NCBI RefSeq assembly: GCF_900129275.1
Contig: NZ_FQUX01000001.1
Location: 372,001-436,000 of the forward strand
Direction: 5' to 3'
Length of the DNA stretch: 64,000 nucleotides
From: Arenibacter palladensis
GTDB taxonomy: Bacteria > Bacteroidota > Bacteroidia > Flavobacteriales > Flavobacteriaceae
The notes under the pieces were generated by a model that worked only from the letters and a program-made list of their open reading frames with translations, was not told the origin of the DNA and did not search any database. A program made the translations under genes and the position numbers. Positions 1 to 8,586 of the stretch are shown piece after piece. Numbering within the stretch: the stretch's first letter is position 1; every line of letters starts with the position of its first letter.

Positions 1-126
1 ATAACGGCCCTGATGAATTAATGTATAGACTACAATTGGACGTACATTTTTAGTGAAAAATATAACCTTAAGATAACGTTACAAACCTAGAGACTTTAGA
101 TATTTGCAAACTATTTTTATAAGATA

Positions 127-2397
127 ATGGACAATATATATTTATTAATGATCATTGCCCTTGCCTTCTTGGCAATAGCAGATTTAGTAGTTGGAGTTAG
201 CAATGACGCCGTTAACTTTTTAAATTCCGCAATTGGCTCCAAGGCCATTTCGTTCAAGACCATTATGATCGTGGCCAGTTTGGGGATAGCCATAGGAGCC
301 ATTTTCTCCAGTGGTATGATGGAGGTGGCCCGAAAGGGGATCTTTCATCCGGGTGAGTTTATGTTCAGCGAGATCATGATCATCTTTATGGCCGTCATGA
401 TTACCGATATTCTTCTATTGGATTTCTTCAATACGGTAGGAATGCCTACCTCCACAACTGTATCCATAGTGTTTGAACTTTTGGGTGCCTCGGTAGCCAT
501 GTCCTTTATTAAAATTGCCTCAAGTGGCGGTGACTATATCGATATTTATAATTATATAAATACGTCAAAGGCCACTGAAATTATTTTGGGCATATTGCTT
601 TCCGTTGTAATTGCCTTTTCCATAGGAGCCTTGGTGCAATATCTGTCCCGTATTCTACTTTCATTCGACTTTAGAAAAAAGGCTAAGATAATTGGAGCAC
701 TTTTCGGAGGTATCGCCCTGACAGCTATCACCTATTTCATCCTAATTAAAGGTTTGAAGGGCGCCACTTTTGTAAGTGACGACCTTATAGCATATATCCA
801 GAGCAATACCTCCACGATTATCATTGGAAGCCTTGTGCTTTGGACCCTGGTATCCTATATTATTTCGGTATTATTAAAATACGACGTGTACAAACTTATT
901 ATTGTAGTAGGAACATTTGCCTTGGCACTTGCCTTTGCCGGGAACGACCTAGTTAACTTTATCGGGGTCCCCATCGCCGCTTGGCAGTCTTTTGAGGCTT
1001 GGCAGGCTTCAGGGATTCCTGCAACCGAATTTAGCATGACAGTTTTGGCCGAAAAGGTTCCTACCCCCACTATTTTGCTGTTTGTAGCAGGTATGGTCAT
1101 GGTTCTTACCCTCTGGTTCTCCAAAAAGGCACGTTACGTTACCCAAACGGAAATTAACCTTTCCAGGGAAGGTGAATCCAAGGAACGCTTTCAGCCCAAT
1201 TTCCTATCAAGGGGAATAGTAAGGTCGGCTATGATGCTGTCTACTGTTACCAATGCCCTTTTGCCAAAAGTCTTACAGGAAAAAATAGATTCCAATTTTA
1301 AAAAACCCGTTATACCCCTTTCTAAAGATAAAACTTTTGAAATGCCGGCCTTTGATATGGTAAGGGCTTCCGTTAACTTGATGGTTGCCGGGGTACTGAT
1401 CTCTGTGGCCACCTCTTACAAATTGCCATTATCTACCACTTATGTAACATTTATGGTAGCCATGGGAACCTCTTTGGCCGATAGGGCATGGGGAGCAGAA
1501 AGTGCCGTTTACCGGGTTGCCGGGGTATTGAATGTCATTGGAGGATGGTTCTTTACAGCCATTATAGCCTTTGTCTCTGCCGCGGTTATAGTTTCCCTAA
1601 TCAATATACATGTACCATCCATGGTGGCCATTCTATTATTGATAGCGGTTTTATTGCTAGTGAGGAACTACATATCACATAATAAAAAATCCAAGGAAAT
1701 AAGGGCTGAAGACAGTTTAAGAAAGGCCGAAAGCAGCTCTATCCAAGGGGTGATAGAAGAAAGTGCGGACAATATCTCCAATGTGGCAAAAAGAAGTAAT
1801 AAGATTTACACACATATTATCGACGGATTGGCCAAACAGGATTTGGAGCTTCTAAAAAAGAACAAAAAACAGGTTGTTAAACTTTCTGCGGAAATAGACG
1901 AACTAAGAGATCATATCTTCTATTTTATCAAGAATTTGGATGAGGCCAGTGTTGGCGCCAGTAACCTTTATATTAACATATTGGGGTATCTACAGGATAT
2001 GGCCCAATCGTTGGAATATCTGAACAAGATAAGCCATAAGCACATCCACAATAACCATAAAAAATTAAAATACAACCAGATCAAAGAACTAAAGGAAATT
2101 GATCTGGAATTACAGAAATTGTTGAGTGCCACAAAGGCTGCATTTGAAACCCGTTCCTTTGAACGAATTGGTGTAATTTTTTCCAGCAAACAGGAACTAT
2201 TGGATATGGTTTCACAAAAAATAGAAAAACAGATCGCTAGGACACGTACCGAAGAGTCCAGTCCAAAAAATACTACTTTGTACTTTACCTTTCTTTTGGA
2301 AACAAAAGATTTTATTAATGCTACAATGAATCTTTTGGAGCTTTATTACAGTGAGCACGATAGTACGGTGGAACCTGCCAAGTTGGAAATGCAATAG
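127..2397 (+). CDS. PiT-family inorganic phosphate transporter with PhoU-like C-terminal domain
   Basis: Low-affinity phosphate/cation symporter of the inner membrane. Residues 1 to about 540 are a multi-helix PHO4 permease. The two internal-repeat signatures are visible: VGVSNDAVNF near residues 22-31 and FAGNDLVNF near residues 270-278. Residues about 560-756 are hydrophilic, helical and coiled-coil-like, as in PhoU-type tails. This long form (about 750 residues) is usual in Bacteroidota, whereas PiT proteins elsewhere are about 400-500 residues. The start is the first ATG after a gene-free leader of 126 bases. The next gene follows after 24 bases on the same strand, so co-transcription is possible. 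Confidence 0.9.
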   Translation: MDNIYLLMIIALAFLAIADLVVGVSNDAVNFLNSAIGSKAISFKTIMIVASLGIAIGAIFSSGMMEVARKGIFHPGEFMFSEIMIIFMAVMITDILLLDFFNTVGMPTSTTVSIVFELLGASVAMSFIKIASSGGDYIDIYNYINTSKATEIILGILLSVVIAFSIGALVQYLSRILLSFDFRKKAKIIGALFGGIALTAITYFILIKGLKGATFVSDDLIAYIQSNTSTIIIGSLVLWTLVSYIISVLLKYDVYKLIIVVGTFALALAFAGNDLVNFIGVPIAAWQSFEAWQASGIPATEFSMTVLAEKVPTPTILLFVAGMVMVLTLWFSKKARYVTQTEINLSREGESKERFQPNFLSRGIVRSAMMLSTVTNALLPKVLQEKIDSNFKKPVIPLSKDKTFEMPAFDMVRASVNLMVAGVLISVATSYKLPLSTTYVTFMVAMGTSLADRAWGAESAVYRVAGVLNVIGGWFFTAIIAFVSAAVIVSLINIHVPSMVAILLLIAVLLLVRNYISHNKKSKEIRAEDSLRKAESSSIQGVIEESADNISNVAKRSNKIYTHIIDGLAKQDLELLKKNKKQVVKLSAEIDELRDHIFYFIKNLDEASVGASNLYINILGYLQDMAQSLEYLNKISHKHIHNNHKKLKYNQIKELKEIDLELQKLLSATKAAFETRSFERIGVIFSSKQELLDMVSQKIEKQIARTRTEESSPKNTTLYFTFLLETKDFINATMNLLELYYSEHDSTVEPAKLEMQ

Positions 2398-2421
2398 GGC
2401 ACATCACAATTAAGGGTTTGC

Positions 2422-3126
2422 ATGAAATACTTTTTCTTATTGGTAAGTCTTGTTACAACTACAGGGTGTTTGGGACAGGGGATATCCGGTTCCGAACTCT
2501 TGGCCAAGGCCATTGAATATCATGACCCCAATGACCATTGGCAATCCTTTAAAAGTGAATTTACGGTGACCTTGGAATCGCCCAAAGGGGATAAAAGAAT
2601 AAGCCGGATAAATATTGACCGTCCCGCATCCTCCTTTAAGCTAACCACAAATAAGGCAGGAAAAACCACGGAACAGATGGTGATTGGTGATAAATGCCTT
2701 TTAAAAGTTGATGGTACAGACATTACTTCAGAACAGGATATGGCATCCCATGATATCTCCTGTGAACGTGCCAAAAAAATGAGGGACTATTACACCTATC
2801 TCTATGGCCTTCCTATGAAATTAAGGGACCCGGGAACCCTTATAGACCCAAATGTTGAAACCAAAACCATTAGGGACAAGGAATATTTGACACTAAAAGT
2901 GACATATACCGAGGATGTGGGAAGGGATACCTGGTATTTCTATTTTGACCCTAACAGCTATGCCATGAAAGCTTATCAATTCTTCCATGATGAAACCAAA
3001 AATGATGGGGAATACATTGTATTGACAGGGGAAGAGATCATCAACGATGTTAAAATGCCCAAGAACAGGGCGTGGTACTACAACAGGAACGATCAATATT
3101 TAGGCACCGATATTTTGAGTAAATAG
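2422..3126 (+). CDS. DUF6503-like secreted lipoprotein
   Basis: Small exported protein of 234 residues. The N-terminus is a hydrophobic signal ending in a lipobox-like TTGC (Cys16), so it is probably a lipoprotein. The body (EYHDPNDHW near residue 33, then a beta-rich region) resembles the DUF6503 family of Bacteroidota, which recalls LolA/outer-membrane lipoprotein-sorting folds. No catalytic residues can be named. It lies 24 bases after the phosphate transporter and runs convergently into nadD with a gap of only 10 bases. Function unknown. Confidence 0.7.
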   Translation: MKYFFLLVSLVTTTGCLGQGISGSELLAKAIEYHDPNDHWQSFKSEFTVTLESPKGDKRISRINIDRPASSFKLTTNKAGKTTEQMVIGDKCLLKVDGTDITSEQDMASHDISCERAKKMRDYYTYLYGLPMKLRDPGTLIDPNVETKTIRDKEYLTLKVTYTEDVGRDTWYFYFDPNSYAMKAYQFFHDETKNDGEYIVLTGEEIINDVKMPKNRAWYYNRNDQYLGTDILSK

Positions 3127-3136
3127 ACCCGGTGAT

Positions 3137-3724
3137 CTATCTATAAAAATTCATTTCATCCATATATTTCCAGACTTTTTCCGGAAGCATAGGTCTCACA
3201 TTCTTGCCCAATTTATGTTGTGCCCTTATAAAGGTTGAGGATATTTCCATGATAGGAGCTTCCACGTGTTGAATCTTATCGTGATTTCTAAAACGATGTA
3301 CTACCTCTCCTTCAGAAATTCTTGGATAGACATAGATGAAGTGGTTTTCAAGAATTACTTCATAATTCTTCCATTTATGCAGTCCCTTCAAATTATCCTC
3401 CCCCATTATTAAACAGAAATTATATTTGTCATCATACTTATCAAGTAGATAAGCAAGGGTATTTACGGTATAATTGGGCTGGGGAAGATCAAACTCTATT
3501 TTGCTCGGCTTTAATTTGGGATAATCCAAGGTAGCTTCAGCAACTAGCTGATATCGATGATGATTGTCCAACAAACTTTTTTTGGTTTTAAACGGACTTT
3601 GTGGAGTAACCACAAACCATACCTCATCCAAATCAGAAAACTCTACCATATGATTGGCAATCACCAAATGCCCAATATGGATAGGATTGAAGGTGCCGAA
3701 ATAAAGTCCAATTTTTTTATTCAT
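3137..3724 (-). CDS. nadD: nicotinate-nucleotide adenylyltransferase
   Basis: Cytosolic NAD biosynthesis enzyme: nicotinate mononucleotide + ATP gives deamido-NAD. The 195-residue protein has the nucleotidyltransferase signature FGTFNPIHIGH near residues 9-19 and the C-terminal ISSTFIR motif near residue 161. The length is typical of NadD. It is the last gene of the run yicC-gmk-nadD and starts 84 bases after the gmk stop. That order is common in Flavobacteriia. Confidence 0.95.
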   Translation of the reverse strand: MNKKIGLYFGTFNPIHIGHLVIANHMVEFSDLDEVWFVVTPQSPFKTKKSLLDNHHRYQLVAEATLDYPKLKPSKIEFDLPQPNYTVNTLAYLLDKYDDKYNFCLIMGEDNLKGLHKWKNYEVILENHFIYVYPRISEGEVVHRFRNHDKIQHVEAPIMEISSTFIRAQHKLGKNVRPMLPEKVWKYMDEMNFYR

Positions 3725-3808
3725 GCGAAGTTTGATTCAATACCATTTTTCAAAGAAGTCCTCCCAAGATGTAACAGCACTGGGCAATCCGAACCGGGAT
3801 CTGTTTTC

Positions 3809-4399
3809 CTATATTTTGTTTTTAACTTCAACACCAACATACTCCGCTACCAACCTATGTGCTTCCTCCAGGGCGGTATCCAAATCGTAATTCTTGATAA
3901 CCACATCAAATTGGGGAGCAGTGGCCAACTCCACTGAAGCTTTCGCAATCCGCATGTTAATTTTATCCTCGGACTCCGTACTGCGTTTTTTCAACCTAAT
4001 TTTAAGTTCATCAACACTGGGAGGCTTTACAAACACGGCAAGTGTCTGATCTGGAAACTTCTTCTTGATACGCAGGCCACCAACCACGTCTATATCAAAA
4101 ATTACGTTCTTGCCTTCTGCCCAAAGTCGGTCTACCTCACTTTTTAAAGTCCCGTAGAAATTATCCCTATACACCTCTTCCCATTCCAAAAAGTCATCGT
4201 TCTTAATGTGCCTCTTAAATTCGGACAAGGTCATAAAATAATAATGTTCGCCATGCTTTTCCTTGCCCCTCCTAGGCCTGGAGGTGGCAGAAATGGAAAA
4301 TGCCAAATTGAGCTCCGGCTGATTTAATAAATGTTTGACGATAGTAGTTTTTCCACTGCCCGAGGGGGCAGAAAAAATAATTAGCTTTCCTCCTTTCAT
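3809..4399 (-). CDS. gmk: guanylate kinase
   Basis: Phosphorylates GMP to GDP in the cytosol. It is 196 residues, the usual length, with the P-loop SAPSGSGKTT at residues 10-19 and the GMP-binding region SATSRPRRGKEKHGEHYYF just after. Its ATG overlaps the yicC stop by one base (TAATG), so translation is probably coupled. nadD follows downstream on the same strand. Confidence 0.97.
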   Translation of the reverse strand: MKGGKLIIFSAPSGSGKTTIVKHLLNQPELNLAFSISATSRPRRGKEKHGEHYYFMTLSEFKRHIKNDDFLEWEEVYRDNFYGTLKSEVDRLWAEGKNVIFDIDVVGGLRIKKKFPDQTLAVFVKPPSVDELKIRLKKRSTESEDKINMRIAKASVELATAPQFDVVIKNYDLDTALEEAHRLVAEYVGVEVKNKI

Positions 4400-5256
4400 T
4401 ATAAAACGTTAAGCATTTGTTCCTTAATCTTTTCCAATTCATCCTTCATCTGCACCACCAGCTGTTGCATAGGGGCAAAATTTGCCTTGGAACCAATGGT
4501 ATTGATTTCCCTTCCTATTTCCTGACTAATAAAGCCCAGCTTTTTACCATTGGAGTCGTCCGATTTAAGGGTGGCGGCAAAATAATCCAAGTGGTTCAGC
4601 AAACGGACTTTTTCTTCAGTGATATCATATTTCTCCAGATAATAAATAAGCTCCTGTTCAAAACGGTTTGTATCAAGATCGGCCTTTAAGTCGGCAACAG
4701 CCTTTTCCAGCCGTTCCCTTATCGTTAGAAGCCTATCGGGGTCCATTTGTGCCACCTGTTCCAATAAGCTCTTTAAAACGCCTATTCTGGCCTCAAAATC
4801 GGCTTCCAAAACCTTTCCCTCTTCCGTTCTAAAAATGTTTATTTCCTTTAGGGCCTCCTCCAATGATTCCTTAATGACCTTGTATTCCTCCTCATCAATG
4901 TCCTCCCGTTCCGTTTTCATAGTATCGGGCATACGCATAGCAATTTCCAAAAGACCCATCTCATTACCTGAAACAATATGTCCCAACTGCTTCATGTATT
5001 GCCTAACCACTACTTCGTTTACCTCAGAAGAAGTCTCTGTGCCGGTATTTTCAATATAAAGTCCAAAATCTATCTTGCCCCTGACCAATGAGCCTGCAAT
5101 AGTCCTGCGCAATTCCAATTCCTTTTCCCTGTATGTAGAAGGAATTCTAGCGTTTAAATCGAGACTTTTGCTGTTAAGGGATTTAATTTCTATTGTAATT
5201 TTTTTAGATGGAAGTTGAATTACATGCTTCCCAAACCCTGTCATTGATTGGATCAT
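4399..5256 (-). CDS. YicC-family endoribonuclease-like protein
   Basis: 285-residue cytosolic protein starting MIQSMTGFGK, the hallmark N-terminus of YicC. The C-terminal half (LEKYDITEEKVRLLNHLDYF, then KLGFISQEIGREINTIGSKA) is the DUF1732 domain. E. coli YicC is reported to act as an endoribonuclease; the role here is inferred from family. It is coupled to gmk by a one-base overlap, an arrangement seen in many bacteria. It is the first gene of the run with nadD. Confidence 0.92.
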   Translation of the reverse strand: MIQSMTGFGKHVIQLPSKKITIEIKSLNSKSLDLNARIPSTYREKELELRRTIAGSLVRGKIDFGLYIENTGTETSSEVNEVVVRQYMKQLGHIVSGNEMGLLEIAMRMPDTMKTEREDIDEEEYKVIKESLEEALKEINIFRTEEGKVLEADFEARIGVLKSLLEQVAQMDPDRLLTIRERLEKAVADLKADLDTNRFEQELIYYLEKYDITEEKVRLLNHLDYFAATLKSDDSNGKKLGFISQEIGREINTIGSKANFAPMQQLVVQMKDELEKIKEQMLNVL

Positions 5257-5365
5257 AAATTGTTTTTAGAATTTGTCAAAGGTAAATAAAATTGGGGTTT
5301 GTATAAAGGATGGTATGGGACCTGAATAATTCCTTACAAATAACCTATTTTTTTAATATAAAACA

Positions 5366-5743
5366 TCATCCTAAATTGGATGGGTCCTTATCTAATAATG
5401 GCCTTCCGTTTTTGTCAAAATTAATCCTCAATTGGCGCTCACACCAAAAAATTCCCGCAAATATGGCTACGATTAAGAAAAAAGCAGAAATACCCATAGC
5501 CCAACGGGGAGTAATGAAATAGGCAATTACACCCGCTATAAAAGTTGAAATTCCAACCCACAACATCATCTTGGCCCCAATGTAATTGGCAAAATCCCAA
5601 GTTTCCTGGTTCCGCATACTTCTACGCGTCCGATAGCCATAGAGGTAATTGATGCTCTTGGGTGGATGTACTTTATAGATCCAGGAAATAATGGTTAAAA
5701 CTAGACCGGGCGCTGTTGCTGAACAGAAAAACACCCACTCCAT
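5366..5743 (-). CDS. SdpI-family membrane protein
   Basis: 125-residue inner-membrane protein with three hydrophobic segments (about residues 2-20, 57-77 and 80-100) and the family motif YGYRTRRSMRNQETWDFAN. SdpI is the immunity protein and signal receptor of the Bacillus SdpC toxin; distant members are widespread and mostly uncharacterised. The ATG follows immediately after the stop of the upstream DUF1080 gene (TAG then ATG), so it is translated as the last gene of that sugar operon. Whether it has any part in sugar metabolism is unknown. Confidence 0.75.
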   Translation of the reverse strand: MEWVFFCSATAPGLVLTIISWIYKVHPPKSINYLYGYRTRRSMRNQETWDFANYIGAKMMLWVGISTFIAGVIAYFITPRWAMGISAFFLIVAIFAGIFWCERQLRINFDKNGRPLLDKDPSNLG

Positions 5744-6586
5744 CTAAAGCTCCCTTACCCATATATTCCTGTAACTTACCCTACTGTTGTCCCCGTGGTC
5801 CTGAAGTCTTAAAGGGCCCTTTCCATGTGCGGGGTTTTTGGGCCAACCTATGTAGGGGGTGGTTCCCTTAATTTCAACATTATCCTGAATCAGCACACCA
5901 TTATGCAAAACCGTTACTGTTCCGGATTTAATTTTATCCCCCGCATCATTGAACTCCGGTGCGTGATAAACAATATCATAGATATTCCATTCCCCTGTAG
6001 GCACCGATGCCATGGCGAGCGGTACGTGTTGCTTGTAGATTGAACCCACTTGGCCGTTTACATAGGTATCATTATCATTGTTGTCCAAGACCTGAACCTC
6101 GTACAGTCCATTTAAAAAGACCCCGCTATTGCCCCTACTTTGTCCTTTTCCCTGAACTTCTGCCGGGGATTTCCATTCCAAGTGCAATTGTATACTTCCA
6201 AAATTTTGGACCGTCTGTATATCACCCGTCTTGTTGTTAACGGTCATACTACCATCATTGTTTACGATCCACTTGGCTGCCGTACTATCCCTAGAGCTGA
6301 TCCAATTGTCCAAATTGTCCCCACTAAAAAGTACAATAGCATCACTGGGTGCTTTTTTTATAGGGTCAAATGGATTTACTACTGGAGGCACGGGCTTATA
6401 AATTTCGGTCTCTTCGGGTGTAGTAGGTTCAGTACCGGAGTATTCATCGTGTACTACTATTTCCTCCCCCGTTGATTTTGGTTTTTTTGGTTCCAATGGA
6501 TCCACATTGACCTTTTCCTTGCACGCAAATGCCGTCAACAAAATTAAAGGGATATAAAAAGAATTTATCCGCATACGCATATCCAA
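5744..6586 (-). CDS. DUF1080 (3-keto-disaccharide hydrolase family) lipoprotein, copy 1
   Basis: 280-residue exported lipoprotein with a lipobox ending at Cys22. A Pro/Glu/Thr-rich linker follows to about residue 75, then a DUF1080 domain (Pfam 3-keto-disaccharide hydrolase, a concanavalin-like fold) to the C-terminus. Landmarks are LFSGDNLDNW, HLEWKSP, GNSGVFLNGLYEVQVLDN and IGLQDHGD-like RLQDHGDNSRVSYRNIWV. Characterised relatives cleave glycosides oxidised at C3. It lies 7 bases downstream of a second DUF1080 gene and directly abuts the SdpI gene. The start could be Met1, Met3 or Met5; the choice does not affect the lipobox. Confidence 0.9.
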   Translation of the reverse strand: MDMRMRINSFYIPLILLTAFACKEKVNVDPLEPKKPKSTGEEIVVHDEYSGTEPTTPEETEIYKPVPPVVNPFDPIKKAPSDAIVLFSGDNLDNWISSRDSTAAKWIVNNDGSMTVNNKTGDIQTVQNFGSIQLHLEWKSPAEVQGKGQSRGNSGVFLNGLYEVQVLDNNDNDTYVNGQVGSIYKQHVPLAMASVPTGEWNIYDIVYHAPEFNDAGDKIKSGTVTVLHNGVLIQDNVEIKGTTPYIGWPKNPAHGKGPLRLQDHGDNSRVSYRNIWVREL

Positions 6587-6593
6587 TAATATT

Positions 6594-7370
6594 TTAATCC
6601 AATGTTTTTATCTTAATATTTCTATAGGAAACTATATCACCATGGTCCTGTAATCCTATTTTACCAGTCTTATACTTGCCAAAATGCTCCGACCCTTTAA
6701 ATTTAGACTTATCAATCATTGCCTCCCATTCCTCTCCATGTACCGGGAAAGAAGCTATTTCCGTACCATTCAACAAAACATTCCCTTTATTGGTTATATG
6801 GTCTACGGTAATAACACAGGTGTTCCATTCCCCAACAGGTTTGGTTACGTCCTCACTAGGACCAACCATATCGTACAAAGCCCCTGCCTGTCTTACAGGT
6901 CCATTTTTTGCATCAGGGTGTTTTTCATTGTCCAAAACTTGTATTTCCGGTCCAGAGTGGTAAGCCTCACGAAGGCTTTCAATTTCTTGCACTCCCCAGA
7001 AAATACCACTGTTGCCCCCCTCTGAGATTTTCCAATCTATGGATAGAACAAAGTTGGTAAACTCCTCTTTGGTCACTAAATTATATTTCTCGCCTTTTTC
7101 CCGTTCCTTAGGTGGATAAAAGACCATGGCACCGTCCTCTATTTTCCAGGCCTCCCCGACCCCATCTTCCTTATACCGTTTCCAGGCATCGAAATTGGTT
7201 CCGTCAAAAAGTACCTTCCATTCCCCTTCAATTAGGGCTGTTGGAGGTGGAGTTGTTTTCTCAGAATTGGCAAGGGGATCTGAGTCTAAGTCTATGTTAT
7301 TTTTATCCGTTTTATCCTTACAACCTATTACCATAACGGCTATCAAGGCACTAAATATTAATTTTTTCAT
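6594..7370 (-). CDS. DUF1080 (3-keto-disaccharide hydrolase family) lipoprotein, copy 2
   Basis: 258-residue lipoprotein with a lipobox ending at Cys17 (VIGCKDK). The DUF1080 domain spans about residues 45-258: LFDGTNFDAWKRY, SIDWKISEGGNSGIFWGV, GPEIQVLDNEKH and IGLQDHGDIVSYRNIKI. It is a diverged paralogue of the adjacent copy, so the pair may differ in substrate. The gene sits 17 bases downstream of the TIM-barrel gene and 7 bases upstream of copy 1, in one operon. The expected site of action is the periplasm or outer membrane, on 3-keto-glycosides. Confidence 0.92.
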   Translation of the reverse strand: MKKLIFSALIAVMVIGCKDKTDKNNIDLDSDPLANSEKTTPPPTALIEGEWKVLFDGTNFDAWKRYKEDGVGEAWKIEDGAMVFYPPKEREKGEKYNLVTKEEFTNFVLSIDWKISEGGNSGIFWGVQEIESLREAYHSGPEIQVLDNEKHPDAKNGPVRQAGALYDMVGPSEDVTKPVGEWNTCVITVDHITNKGNVLLNGTEIASFPVHGEEWEAMIDKSKFKGSEHFGKYKTGKIGLQDHGDIVSYRNIKIKTLD

Positions 7371-7387
7371 CTTCTTATTTGTTGAAA

Positions 7388-8440
7388 TTAAAGTCCTAAT
7401 ATCTTTTTTAATACCGTTTTATCTATGGCGGCCCCTGCAAAATCATCAAAGGTCTTTTCTGTGGCTTCAATAATATGGTCCTGGATAAATTTGGCACCTT
7501 CCCTGGCCCCCTGTTCCGGACTCTTTATACAGCATTCCCATTCCATTACCGCCCAAACATCGCATCCATACTGGGTTAGTTTAGAGAAGATAGACTTAAA
7601 ATCAATCTGCCCATCCCCAAGGGAACGATATCTGCCTGCACGGTCGCCCCAATCGTTAAAGCCTCCAAAGGCACCCTTTTTTCCCGTTGGGTTAAATTCG
7701 GAATCCTTAACGTGAAACGATTTTATGAATTCGTGATAATGGTCTATGTAGGCTATGTAATCCAATTGCTGAAGTACAAAATGACTTGGATCGTACAGAA
7801 TATTAACCCGTTTATGGTTACCGGTAGCGGCCAAGAAACGCTCAAAAGTATCCCCATCGTGAAGATCTTCCCCAGGGTGGATTTCGTAGCATACGTCCAC
7901 ACCTTCCTTATCAAAGTGATTTAGGATGGGCAACCACCTTTTTGCCAACTCCTCAAAGCCCATTTCTACCAATCCGGCAGGTCTTTGTGGCCATGGGTGG
8001 GCGGTATGCCATAGTAGGGAGCCCGAGAAAGTGGCATGCGCATTTAGTCCTAGTCTACGACTCGCGGTGGCTCCTTTTTTAACAACATCGATGGCCCATT
8101 CGGTTCGTGCTTTTGGGTTGTTCTTTACCTTGTCCGGTGCGAAATTGTCGAACATCAAATCGTAAGCAGGGTTTACAGCAACCAATTGTCCCTGTAAATG
8201 CGTAGACAACTCTGTAATTTCCAACCCATAGGAATTTATCTTTCCCTTTAATTCGTCACAATAGGTCTGACTCTCGGCTGCTTTATCCAAATCGATAAGA
8301 AAATCGACCCAAGTTGGTATCTGTATTCCCTTATATCCTAAATCGGATGCCCATTTACAAATGCCATCCAAAGAATTGAATGGTGCTTTTTCATCAACAA
8401 ATTGTGCTAAAAATACGGCTGGCCCTTTAATTGTCTTCAT
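7388..8440 (-). CDS. cytosolic sugar phosphate isomerase/epimerase (AP-endonuclease-2-like TIM barrel)
   Basis: 350-residue xylose-isomerase-like TIM barrel without a signal peptide. Likely metal ligands lie in YEIHPGED (Glu186), LYDPSHF (Asp217, His220), SFHVKDSE (His243) and AVMEWE (Glu300 or Glu302). Family members isomerise or epimerise sugars and keto sugars. It is the first gene of the operon with both DUF1080 genes and the SdpI gene, and is transcribed divergently from GMC oxidoreductase copy 1. The 146-base gap between them holds inverted repeats. The exact substrate is not readable from sequence. Confidence 0.9.
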   Translation of the reverse strand: MKTIKGPAVFLAQFVDEKAPFNSLDGICKWASDLGYKGIQIPTWVDFLIDLDKAAESQTYCDELKGKINSYGLEITELSTHLQGQLVAVNPAYDLMFDNFAPDKVKNNPKARTEWAIDVVKKGATASRRLGLNAHATFSGSLLWHTAHPWPQRPAGLVEMGFEELAKRWLPILNHFDKEGVDVCYEIHPGEDLHDGDTFERFLAATGNHKRVNILYDPSHFVLQQLDYIAYIDHYHEFIKSFHVKDSEFNPTGKKGAFGGFNDWGDRAGRYRSLGDGQIDFKSIFSKLTQYGCDVWAVMEWECCIKSPEQGAREGAKFIQDHIIEATEKTFDDFAGAAIDKTVLKKILGL

Positions 8441-8488
8441 TTTGATTTTATTATTTAAGTGTAATTGAAAATAAGCTTCGTTAACATT

Positions 8489-8504
8489 TAGGATAAAAAT
8501 CCTA
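8489..8504. promoter_or_regulatory. short inverted repeat in divergent promoter region
   Basis: TAGGAT-N4-ATCCTA is a perfect 6-base inverted repeat. It lies about midway between the divergent isomerase and GMC genes. It may be a regulator half-site pair or chance; the call is weak alone but it lies 9 bases from a stronger palindrome. Confidence 0.3.
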
Positions 8505-8513
8505 TATTTAAAG

Positions 8514-8534
8514 TTTGTAGCATATACCTACAAA
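8514..8534. promoter_or_regulatory. candidate operator TTTGTAG-N7-CTACAAA
   Basis: Perfect 7-base inverted repeat around a 7-base spacer, 21 bases in all. It is placed 53 bases before the GMC start and 74 bases before the divergent isomerase start. Symmetry and position suggest a dimeric regulator controlling both transcription units. No regulator gene is adjacent. Confidence 0.4.
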
Positions 8535-8586
8535 TGCGAAGTTATAAATATAGGAAAAGCATCAGAATTAAAACAGGAAATATAGA

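Noticed and set aside
3557-3937. Plus-strand 126-codon ORF
   Set aside because: It is antisense to nadD and gmk, which have clear motifs.
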